Part shown: positions 12,001 to 24,200 of the stretch, in pieces | Layout of the letters: each line of letters opens with the position of its first letter | How positions within the stretch are numbered: position 1 is the first letter of the stretch | Assembly (NCBI GenBank): GCA_007922195.1 | Contig: ML682116.1 | Coordinates: 1,962,072-2,026,071, forward strand | Length of the DNA: 64,000 bases | Source: Podocnemis expansa | Lineage: Eukaryota; Chordata; Testudines; Podocnemididae | Direction: 5' to 3' | Program-made: the position numbers and the translations under genes | Notes under the pieces: generated by a model | The model's database searches: none | What the model saw: the letters and a program-made list of their open reading frames with translations, nothing else | Told to the model about the DNA's origin: nothing

Positions 12001-15000
12001 TCACCTTTGGTAGTAGCACCTTTATTAAGAGCTTCAAATGGTTTACTCCCAATTTGTCATAAGGTGAGGTGTGGTTATGATATGTAGTAATAAGGCAGGA
12101 AGTATGCAGCAGTACCCCATTAGCGTATTCCATTAAATCTAACTCCATCTCAGATACTCATTGCTTTATGATCTTTAATTGACTAAAGTCTTGATGAAAG
12201 AACTATCTATGTACATTCATTGTCTTATAGGAGTGTTAGTACACATCTCACTATATTGAAATGTCAAGAAGTGTTCTTTCTAGCTAAATTACATCTCCAG
12301 TTGTCAGATAGGTATACTGTGCATGTTCATTGCTTTTAATGATTCATACTTAAGTAATGTCAGATTTAATTATAGTGCTTTGTGCCTGAGTCAAGACTTC
12401 ATATTTCCTGATATAGTCTATAAACAAACCAAAACTTAAAAGCAATGTTGTGAGATGTCAAATCTTGTAACCAGGCTTTTGTTATGGTATCTATGTACTA
12501 TATGAAATAATTCCACCTTACTAAAACAAAGCTGAATCATGTGTTTCATTCATCTTTGGTATTTTGGCTGTAATAATGGTTCTTTATTGTTAGGATGAAG
12601 AATTATGATGCCCTTGGAAAGATTCTAGAAGGACTGTTAAATCTGTATCAAATTCCAGGAGATAGGTTGTATCTCTTTTAAATACAATTAGCTTCTATAT
12701 ATAAGTTATTTCATTATTAATAATTCATATTCTCTTTTCTAGAGATATGAAAGCTAAGGTATATCTTGCCTTGCAATCTTTGGAAAAAGATCTCTATTCA
12801 ATGTCCATTCTGTACAGGTAATTTTGAGACTATATGGTGCATTTGATTTTCTACTTTTTTTCCCACTATGAAATTATTAAATTGGCATGATAGAATTAGA
12901 CATAGCAATATATGCAGTTATTGGGTTTTCTCCCAGTAGGAAGCCGGAAATCTTTTCCATGGTGTCCATTGCCATTGATATAGTTATCTTTTGGGGTTCC
13001 AGCTCTCCTAAGTGGTCCCCTGCAATTCTCCTATAATTAGATCAGTCCATACATTTATAATCCAGACAGAGTTTATCAATCCTTAACCTCCGGGACTTTG
13101 TCTTCTTTTGTCTCCATGTCATTTTCTTAGAGGCGGTGGGGCATGATGTTGGTGCGCTATTGCTATCTCAGGCTTTCTGCTTCCCTTAGCCTCTCTGTCC
13201 TTTTTCCTTTGTAGTTGGACTTGTTTTCTTTACTGCCCCAGGTGTGGGTTCATGCCTCCACAACTGGCAGTTCTGTGGGGGTGTGGTCATCCTGCTTGCC
13301 TATAAGTGGGGAAGATGTTTCTCCCTTCTGCCTCTGCTCAGTAAAGAGTTTGTAAACCTCATTATATAGCCTTCCCCTCCAGGCTAAAGCCCTTCCTTGG
13401 CTGATGAAGATAACTTCTCTTGACAGAAAATTGGCTTTGGAATCTAAATTTCTTCCCTGGTGGTGTATCTGGAAGGCATATGACTAATAACTGATACCAT
13501 ATCATGATCCTGAGGTTCATCTCTTTGATTACATTCAATCAGTGCATTGGGGCCTGACCGATAATTCATGTGAATTTGTTCCATAGATTCTAGAAGATAG
13601 TACTTCAGACTCTTTGTTGCTTACTTGCTGCCCAAGCATTCCTTCTTTATCACCATGTACACCAGGCCTCAAGAAATCTATGTTTCTGGTTGCCATGGCC
13701 TTGCTCCACTGCAGAAATGTAATGGAAGAGCATGCTCTGGTGACCAAAAGTGAAATTGCTAGTGCCTAGCTATAAGCCAGTTTTGTCCACCCTTGAAGTA
13801 CATGCTCTTGTGAGAAGAGAATTTCCATCTGATGTTAGCTGTTGTGGGGTGTTCTCTTTTTACCTCTTGAGAAGAGACTGCCCCAGTCCTATCTCCAATA
13901 CCTCTGTTTACAAATGAAATCCTTCTTGAAATTTGGACTATACAACTCTGGGTGTCTTTAGAATGTGCTCTTTCACTATTGAAAGGCTCTTTTGCAAGTG
14001 GGCAACCATAAGACCTGTCTCAGCAGTTGTCCCTGGTTCAGTCTATTAGCAGAACTGCAATGTTGGTGAAATGTGGTATGAACTGGCAACAGTAGCCATA
14101 GCCAGCTAGACCTGGGAAGGCCCATACTTGTATTTTTGGTGATGGGGTTCCTGTATGCATGTGAAGCAATGAACCTTATCCAGCAATGAGCAGATTTGCC
14201 CTTCACCAACTACACGTCCATGGCAAAAGACTGATTCCCTAGTCTGTTGACATCTATCCCACACAGTCCAGGGTTCAGGATATCTTGAAAAGGACAAGAC
14301 ATGTTCTAGGATCCTGACCTCATACTCTTGGCCAGGGCTTCTTAGAGAAATTGAGAAATCTGTGCATCGTGTCCCAAGTACTAACTAATGGCCAGTAAGG
14401 GAGTCACACAGGCTCCTAGTCCCCTTTCCATTGGTGGAGGTCCTCTTTCTCTGAAGCAGAAAATGCAACTACTTAGGGCTTTCAAGGCCTCACATTCTGT
14501 CCAAGTTCTAGCAGTGAAATTGGAGGGGGCTGAGGAACAACTTGCCACCAGATCAATTTATATCCTTCATAATTTGTTGAACAAATTTCCCTCTGGCTAG
14601 AAAAGTACATGGTTGCCTGGGCTAGAGAGGGTACCTATGACACTAAGTATCCCTGTATTCAAACCCTATGTACCATTGTAATAATCTTTGTACAAAACAT
14701 ACCCTGAGGGGTATCATTTTAAAATTAATAACCAATCGGTCACAAATGTTATGGTATGCATGTAGCAACATTGTATGTACAGTTATGAATTCCCCTATAT
14801 GAGGTTACTAGCACATGTTCAAAACCACACAACCCTGCTTTGATAGTAGTTGTTAAATAGGTCTCTCCTAAACAAAGGAATATGAACCTCCCTGTAGGTA
14901 CTAGTAAAGAGGGTCCTCAGGACAGCAGCAGGAGGAGACAGCAGGAGACAAAGGAAAACTGGATTTCAGCAAAGAGAGGTGAAGAGAGCCTCCTTCACTA

Positions 15001-15237
15001 CCAGACACCTTGTTACCTTCTTTACTGCTTGAATAAACTTTACTTTGATAGGAATTCTCATAGGAATCTATTTCAGGGGTTCACTGGAGTGTAAAAGAAA
15101 CAGACAGGGAGCCCCAAGTTCTCTCTCTTTCACTTAAGAAGACAAAGGCACCAACATCTTTGGGGGTCTGGTGAGAGATCCTGACTAAAGAAAGGGTCAG
15201 TCACCATCATGCTGGAAGACTGTGTGTGAGAAAAGTT

Positions 15238-15273
<36 letters not shown>

Positions 15274-18200
15274 CCTTGAACCGAACCTCGCTATATTAAA
15301 TTTTAGATGCATGTTTTCACTGATTTCCTTTGAACCATAGGTAACTTTATCACTTATACTTGAATTCCCTTCAAATTCTATCTTCTCTTGTTAATAAACC
15401 TATTTCATTTTTGTTTTAATCTAAACTAATCTAGTGCTGTGTTTAAACACAACTGTTTGGTAACTCCAGTTAACATAGCAAACTGTTAAATATTGACTTT
15501 TTGTAGGAGCAACAGATCTCAGTAACTGAACTGTACAGGACAGGGCCAGATAGTGCAGAAGACACATTTTTGGGAAAATTCAGGAGTGGAGGAATTGTGC
15601 TGAGGTCACTCTACAAGTAGTAATGGAGACTTAACCTGCTTATCTAGCTTCATCAAACAAAGCCTGGCTCTAACATGGGAACATACTATTAGACTATTTT
15701 TGGGTAGTGTTTCCTTATTAAGAATAGTAATATCTTTTTGACCTAACATATTGTGTCCTCATTAGTCACAAATCTGTCAGCAACTATCCTGGACAGTTAA
15801 CTATGAATTGATGAGTAAGCTCTTTGCACAGCTGAGAAGATCTTTTTCAGCAGGTCACCATTTTGCAATTCATTATTTAATACTGCCACTGTCCATGAGT
15901 TGACATTAGAGAAAGCTGTGTGAGTCTCATTTGAGTTCTAGTAGTTCATCCAAGTCACTTAGTTACACTTCCTCACACCTTGCTCTTGTAGTAGTCCTTT
16001 GATAACCCTCCCTATACTGCCTGGAGTGCATATAACCAATACAAATCACGTCTTAAATATGCAACAAGCCTCAAAAATGGAACCAAGAGTGCCCTAGCTG
16101 AAGCAGAAAATCCAAGCACTATGGCCATGCATAATGCCATTGAAAGATGTAGGGCAGTGGGGAGTTGCGTGATGCAGAATTTCTGAAAACTACCTAGCCT
16201 AAAGCTGAGACAATTAAAAAAATGTTTAAGGGAATTAAATTACTTTATATTAATTTAAATAGCATCGTCTCTCTAGAACCACTGATCTGTGTGTATTATT
16301 TTGTAAAAAAAAAAAAAAAATTAGAACACAGGATGTAAACAGAGTCACTGAAGTGCTTCATGGAAAAACAGGACACCTTGTGCCAAGAACTGGAGGTAAT
16401 TTTTTTTTGTCTGGTTTTAAAAATAAACAAATGTATGTGTCAGTAAACAGTATGCCCACAGCAAAATCCTTTTGTACTGAGTTGTACCAGTCATTTATTA
16501 TTTTGTGGCTCTGTACGCTTGGTAATGAAAAGATGCTGTGGGCACAAAGAACTAACAATCAAGAAGCAGTGATATAACAGCTTCTTAAAAACAGAGCTAG
16601 TGCATTTTTGTTGTTATATAAGGAATTTTGGGAGCAACTGTGGAAGACTCACTATACTTGCCAAAGTAATACTGTTACTTGCCAAAAATTGGGAATATAT
16701 TGAATTGATGGGCTTTAGTTCTTTGTTCTCGATCATTGTAGATTGTACTTAGTGCTGGCCTTGGGTGTTAACTCTTAACAGGATACTCTTCAGAACTCAG
16801 ATGTTTTCATGAAGCATGTCTTCAACTGACACTTTTGCTAGGTTGAGATATATCTCAACTCCATATGGAAGTCCTTCATATATGTATTATTGCTTTCTTT
16901 CATCTCCAGAGCAGATGAATCATTAAGAAGCTTTACCTTTTTGTGTATTGCAGTTGGACAGTCTCTCCAAATTCTAACATCTAAGTACTGGTATTAAGAA
17001 GGGAGATTAAAATATGGCTAAATGAAATCCTTTCAAGTCTGATTATGAGGTTTTGTAACAATTGAAGTAAAATGTACCTTTCAAAAATTAAATAAATTGA
17101 TTCTAAACAATTTCTCATTGAAAGTTTAGCAGTAAAATACAACTCAACATTACACTGACTTGAAAATTACATATGAATGTTGAGGGTTCTTTTCTTTTTA
17201 CATTTGTATCCAGTTAACTAAAGGATTGTTTGTTTTTAATTGCCTGGTCAAAGTTAATAATATTTTCTACTAACAAATTGTAATTTTTAACTGTACTTCA
17301 GGAACTCCTATGAACATTGAATATTATCTATCTCCCTATCAAATTCTGGAAGAAGAGCTAAACCCTGGTAAAACTGGATAAAGAGAAAAATTAAAATATT
17401 GTTAACTTTCTGTTTTTTAAACTGGACTTGAATTTTTCAGGCTACCATTGTAAAAATTAAAGTGTAGTCAAAAGGTTAACTTTCATAGTGAAATAACTAT
17501 CCTTCCACAGTACAAGTTCCCTTTTAGGCAGGTTGCTAAATGGAATTGGAAACAATTTTTAGGGCACAGAATTTATTTTAGGAGTTTCACTGTGTCCAAA
17601 TTCATACAGAAGGCGGCTCCTTGTAGGTGGAACAACTAGAATATTTCAATATCCTTTGGTTCTTCATGACTGGCACTAAAGTGGAAACACATTGTAAACT
17701 GTTTGCTTAGCAGAGTTCATAAAGATGTATATAGTTTGTTGCAAATAGAGCCCTGTGGTGCCCTTAAGTACAGGAAAAGATTGTTTAGGAAACTGGTGGT
17801 ATAAAAGCCTTTGCAGCTGATACAAATGAAGACCAGCATGGTAGCAAACAAAAGTTGTTCAGTAGCTTGTGTGAAATGGGACTGGTGGACCTTTGGTCTC
17901 ATTTCTAGTGAAGAGGTGTTCATGTCACAGAAGTGGTTATTAGGCTGGGTGATGGAGAGCATTGTAGTTCTCTAGATTTTACTTGCACTATACATGACTG
18001 GAAGAAATTGGACATTTCAGTCTGCACCTTTCACCAGTATTACATTCATCTACATTTTCATAAGGAAGAAAAAATGCAGTGACACAAACCTGTCATCTTT
18101 TTTTTTCCTCTTAGGCTCTCAAGTATGTGGAACAAATGTGTTTGTAACTGTTGGAAGTTCAAACACAACACACAAACTTCCTATTTCTCCACTAGTTGTG

Positions 18201-21200
18201 GAGTCTGAGGCAGGAGATGGGTAAGATTCAAAGCCACTATTTGACATTTCTAAACAGAAGAATGGACTTTCAAATCATTGACAGTAAACCCTGAAATAAT
18301 TTGTATTGATCCTGTGATCATATAATGAAGATGCAAACCCGCTGTAAGTCAAGAGCAATGCTACTTTACTGAGAGGAGTATTCCTCTTTAGAGTACTCTG
18401 CATAATCTATGGTTATGAGTGGTTTCCCAAATAAGTTTAAAATAATGCCCAGGTTCATGTTACCTGTATGAATTCCATGGGATCATAGATCTGAGGACCA
18501 GAAAGGACCAATGTGATATTTTTATCTGACCCCCAGGCCCCAGTACAACACAGATCATAGAACTTCATCCAGTAATACTTGCATCAAGCCCCTAAGTTTA
18601 GACTGAACTAGGGTATCTCAATTGTGTATTGTATTTAAATTATGTAATAATTTTATTTTTTTTGCATAATCACTCCTAGTACAGCACCATTTAATCTGAC
18701 TGTTTGAACAGGTAACACAAGAGCTTTTCTCCTCCCTCTCCTCCTTTGAAAATGAACCACAGAGCACTGAGTCACAGCAAGACTCTTTGTACACTGCTCT
18801 GCATGTTTTTGTGGCTCACCTTTTTCTGACAGTCTTCATATAGACCTTGCTTTACAATGCTTAGTCAGTAATTGCATCTTCCAGAGGAAATTTTTATTGA
18901 AGCGGGAAGAATATTCTATACCATGTCTTAATTTTACCCTGTGCACTAAGAATGCTTCTCAGACCAGTTTAACAAGTTTACTTTTCTACCCTTTTTTTCC
19001 AGCAGTCCTGATTTTTTACCACTGACAGATGAACTCAGCATGGATTTGCCAGCTTGCTTTTTCTTGATGTTTCACCAGCCTTTTCCTTTATCCTCATCCA
19101 GTATTCATGAGATAGAGAAGTTTACAGGCATGTTTAATAATGTGCAAGATTAGATATTTTTGAGTATTTTGCACAGCTTGTTTCCTTTTTTACCTCCCTA
19201 ATGCTAATTTTGCAAGAGATCATGTGTCCAAATTTTCTACCTTCTCTGATCCGGTAATCAGTATTCCTGTCAACTCGGGTGTGATTATCACATTTAAATG
19301 TGCTGTCATGTAAATGTGACCTGACACAGGAAAAAAAATATGCAGAAAACCAAGCAGAGAAACGAAAATATAAGGGGAAAGGATAGCCTTGTGAATAAGG
19401 CACTGGGCTGGAACATGAGAAATCAGGATTTAATATGTATCTATGATCAATTTCATATGTAATCCTGGACCCAACTCAATTCCTAATCTATAAAATCAGA
19501 GTATATACATCCCCGTCTTCTTTATAGTGATTCTGTTTGTAAAAATGGAACTAACATTTTCTATGTCTAATGAATGATTACAAATTAATCCAGAAATACT
19601 GATATAAACATCATCCTACTTTAGGAATTCCAATTGATGGACTGAAGTTAGCTCCTCTTCATACATTAATTATTCAATTTACCTGTAGTGATGAGAAAAA
19701 GGAACATCTGTCCATGAATGATTCTTGTTTCTTAGTGGTATGTATGTTCTGACTTTTGATACGTGCAGCTAAAATGCAAGTTGTTTTGCTCTTATTCTGT
19801 ATCCACATTTATGCAGTTAAGTAAACACTCTTTTGTCTGTCAATAAAAATGCCAAGATTCAGAAATCCTGACAGCAATTGAATACTTATTAGAGAGTCTA
19901 TATTTTCAATTTTTAACTCTCAACTTTCTTTTAAATAATTTAATGCAATTTTACACCTTCATAACTGTGATAAGAGACATTGTTTTGCATATAGTAACAG
20001 GAGTTATCAATTGTCTTTTGTTTTGTTAAGATTAGTTAGCCTAAATGCTTTATCTACTGCTTTGCCTGTAATCCCTTTAACAGCAGAATTTGTTCGGGGC
20101 CAGTTTCAAGTCTAAGACCCTCCGCATTGTCAAAGATACTTCACAGCTAGATTTTCAGTTTTAAAAACCTTTACAGTAGATCCTGTCACTCCCTTTTAAA
20201 ATTTGATTAAAAATAAAATTTCCTATTATATAACAATAAGAACAATGAATTTACTATTTGTTATAGTCTTCTATCTACCACTCATTGTCATAGAGTGCAA
20301 AACATTAGGTTTGTCCCTGTAGTTAAACTTACTATCCAGAGTTAATTTATTTCTTTTTGAAATGTTTTTACTGTTTTCTGCCACAATAGTTCTATATTTT
20401 GTATTATGATAGCACCAAGACTGAGGCTGTTTTGGATACATACAAATTACTTGAAAATAACCTTAAACATCCATTTTAAACAGCCCTAATTTAGTTATTT
20501 AGTACTTAGGGTATCAGCTGGACTACCCTAGTAAGAAAAAGTCTCTGTTTAGATACCGGGCAGTGGTAGAGCTAATTTCCCCATCTCATCTGCCTTGCTC
20601 ATGTCCCCTAATTCTGAAATGGGGGGCAATTGGAGATGGGGCCACATTCTCTCTTGGTAACAGGGTAGCTCAGTCTCCAGGGCCCATCTTGTCTTTGCTC
20701 ACTGCAGAGTCTGGCTGTTGTGCATGGCAATGGTGGGTGAGTTTAAATGTGGTAGCTGCAGCTGAGACCCAGCAAAGCTCTCCTCTGTAGAGGCCACTAT
20801 GTAACCATTAGATGGAAATAACTTCAGGCTCTAGGGACCTGTGCTGGATATGAGTGAGAGACTTTGTAGTTCATTAGCAATATCCTGAGGCATCCAGTTT
20901 CCTACTAAGTGATAATGTTACACCTTCAAGAATGAAGACTTTCATTCTGGAAAAATAAGCTTATTAAATTAGATGCTGACCTTTTTGTAGGGTATCCAGG
21001 AAAGATCTTCCTTGCTTTTTCTCTCTGGACACACAGGACAAAGTTCCTACACCTGAACCTGCCCAATCACTCCTTAATATGCACTCTATTAAGGGCCCTG
21101 CCCTGCTCTTAAAGCAACAGCTTCCATTTGACCAAAACAGAAACACTAAGATTATTTCTCCACCGCAAATGTCTAGGTTCCCCCAGAGGATTTATGCGAA

Positions 21201-24200
21201 GGTGAACTAACCTGTCAGATCTTCACTACGAGTGTTACTCATGCTAATGTAGATTTTCCTACCCTGGCTACAAAGACGCTTTCATTCAGTAGGTACATGT
21301 ACGCTAAAACTATGATATTAAAACAAATACCACAACATCTAAATAAACTTCCAAATACAATGTTTTGTGGTATAAAAATTGCTTCTGCAATTGTTTGAGT
21401 GCTCAGACTAATTTAAAAGGTCAATATAATCTTTTTCTCCCTCAAAGGAGTCACAAGGTGGTTTTAAACCTACACTCTTTGTATCTGCCCACAAACCCCT
21501 TCTACTTTACCTATTCGAGCAGAACCAAGTTATTTGGTAGGGAGACCACCCCAAGGTGGTAGATGTAATATATGAGCTGCTAGAGGGTTACCCAATTATT
21601 TGTGAGACAGTATGGAATGCTGGCTATCAGGATTCCTGACTCCAGGAAAAGAGTGTGGTCAAGTGGCAACACAGGTAAGGATATTCCTTCTGAAAACTAG
21701 GATGGCAAAGGGAATGGGAGTAGAGTCTCTTAGGTGAAGGCACATTCTGTTCTCTGCTCTGCTTTTGTCCTCTCTTCCTGTTACCTTCCCTGTAGATGTT
21801 GCTAAGTTCCAAAGGGGTAGCCATGGCTGTGTGTACACTACAAAAGCTAAGTCAACTTTAGTAAGTTGAATTAATAAGGTCTACTTAAATTCGACTTTAA
21901 GTAGGCCTTATTAAGAGTCAACTTAGTGAGGCCACATTGCATTAAGTCGACTTCATAAAGTCGACTTCAATAGCCCCACTGCACTAAGTTGACTTTATTA
22001 AGTTGACTTTAATGGCCACATTGTGTTAAGTTGGCTTAATAAAGTCGACTTAACCCTTAAAGTCAACTTTAAGGGCAGGAGTTAAGTTGAGGAAGCCCTT
22101 AAGTTGAATTAATTAACTTCAAATGTGGCCAGGGCTTTGCTTAAGTCGACTTAAGCCCATAGTGTAGACATACCCTATGTTAGCCTAGTTTAGCAAAACA
22201 AGTAAGAAGTTCTGTGGCACTTAAAGACCAACAAATTTATTTATTGCATGAACTTTCGTGGGAGAAAATCCCTCTTCATCAGATGCTTTGAAGTACCCCC
22301 ATCTTCAAAGCTCATGCGATAAATACATTTGTTAGTTGTTAATTGCCACAGGAGTCCTTGCTTGTTTTGCTTCCCTATAGAATGACTGAATGATACTTAC
22401 TTCTCCTAAATTAAAGTTAAGGGGTTAATATTTTTATGACTTTCAGTGCCCTGATCAACAGCATTCAAAAACAAAGACTAGAACTCGTTTTTCTGGCTTG
22501 AAGCTCAGTGCAGATTCTCCTGTGTTAAAGGGTATTTTGCAGGAAAGAGGCTTGGTCACAGTTGACCATTTTGTGTGGTATTTTCACTGAGATAGAGGCA
22601 AGGATGACAGAGTGTGATAAACATGTGCCCCACAAAATTTTTTGGTGCCTAATCCAGCATAACATTTTGGTATCAGAACTAGCCATCTTGCCTTCCAACA
22701 TTTCTATTCCTCATAAAAATAAGTATTTCTTGGTCAGTCTCTTCCAGGTTGCTTGAAGCACTGTTATTTCATAAATAAGGGCACAGAAAACTCAGATACA
22801 GTAGGAGCCATGGTCAGTAAAATTCCATTTACCCATCCAAAGTGTGTGCCACCGATAATTGAGATTCTTCGGCATCAAGTGGCATATAACACTCTTATTG
22901 GCAGCTGTGTCTCAGCAAACACAATAAACAAAGGTAAATTATATGTTAGGAAGTACAGCATGTTTCTCTATAATAATCTACTGTTTAGTTCTGTATTTGT
23001 AAGTTGGACGTCGCCCCCACAGCAGTTGCATTCCCCAAACATAGCGCTGTTTACAGATTGTTTGAAATGACAGAATTCTTATTTTCCTCCTTAACTTTTG
23101 CATAGGTCTCACTGTATGGTAGTTATTTTCAAGTAGCACTTCTATATGTGACCCAATATTTAGTTTCCAGGGGCACAAACTGAACTGCAGAGTTATAGTA
23201 ATTAGATTCGTTGGTTACAGTAATTTAGAGATGTCAAAGTTTTCAAGGGCTAGTGCATGATTCACATAACTGGGACTAAGTTAAAATATATCACATTACT
23301 GAATAAAATCACTGCCTTATAGATTGCTCAGAGCTGCTTTATTTTGAAGTGTCTCCACAAAAGGGTACCTGCTTTTCCATCTCATTCCAGCATCCTATGG
23401 GAGAGAATTTAGCTTGTGGTGAGTAAAGAAGATTCAGCACTATTTCTTTGTACCACATTTACGAAGATCTTTGTTCTATCAGAGCACATTTCAATTGTAA
23501 ATGTGTACCATGAATCTCAGAAAATCTTTCTACACTTTAGTCATGTGTATAAATAAACTGGAATGCTTTGCTAAGGTTGCCTAGTTCAAAACAAAAAGTC
23601 AGAAAATGTATAAGAGTTAAGGTCCTGGTTCTGCAATGCATTACAAAAACTCCTACCTCCTAGAGAGCCCCTCTGAAATCAAAGGGATAGCAGGCTTATG
23701 GTTCCTGTAACAGTAGTAGCTGAGCTATACCAGCATTCTGTTTATGATAAACGTTAATCTGTAACATTAATGGTAATAGTATGGAATATATAACCATTCA
23801 TATTTAAGATTGTGTCATTTTCCATACTTAGACGAAACAAATTGTTCAATGGTTATAAATAATATTGCTAGACCTCAATAAACATACACAATTTTGAAAT
23901 ATCCATATATTTTCCTGTTTAGTGGTAGCTGATATATTGAGCTCCAGAGAACTCAGATGCAGTCTCTATACAAATTCTCAAGATGTAAATCTAACTTTCA
24001 GCAATGACTTTATCACAAGAATTATGGAACGGTAAGTGTTCTATGGTAAAAGATTGGACCCATATAAATTATTATTAAGGTAATTTTGATGCACATTCAG
24101 ACACAGTAAAATCTTTCATCCTTATGATCAAATGTACAGAAAGTTGCAAGAAAAGAGTTGTCTTTCAATGTACTATTTTTTTAAAGTTCTCAAAGAAAGG

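Noticed and set aside
16334..16395. Alternative acceptor ACACAG for MED1-like exon 8
   Set aside because: With the required phase it reads a stop codon almost at once and loses the conserved residues; the TTAG ten bases upstream keeps both.
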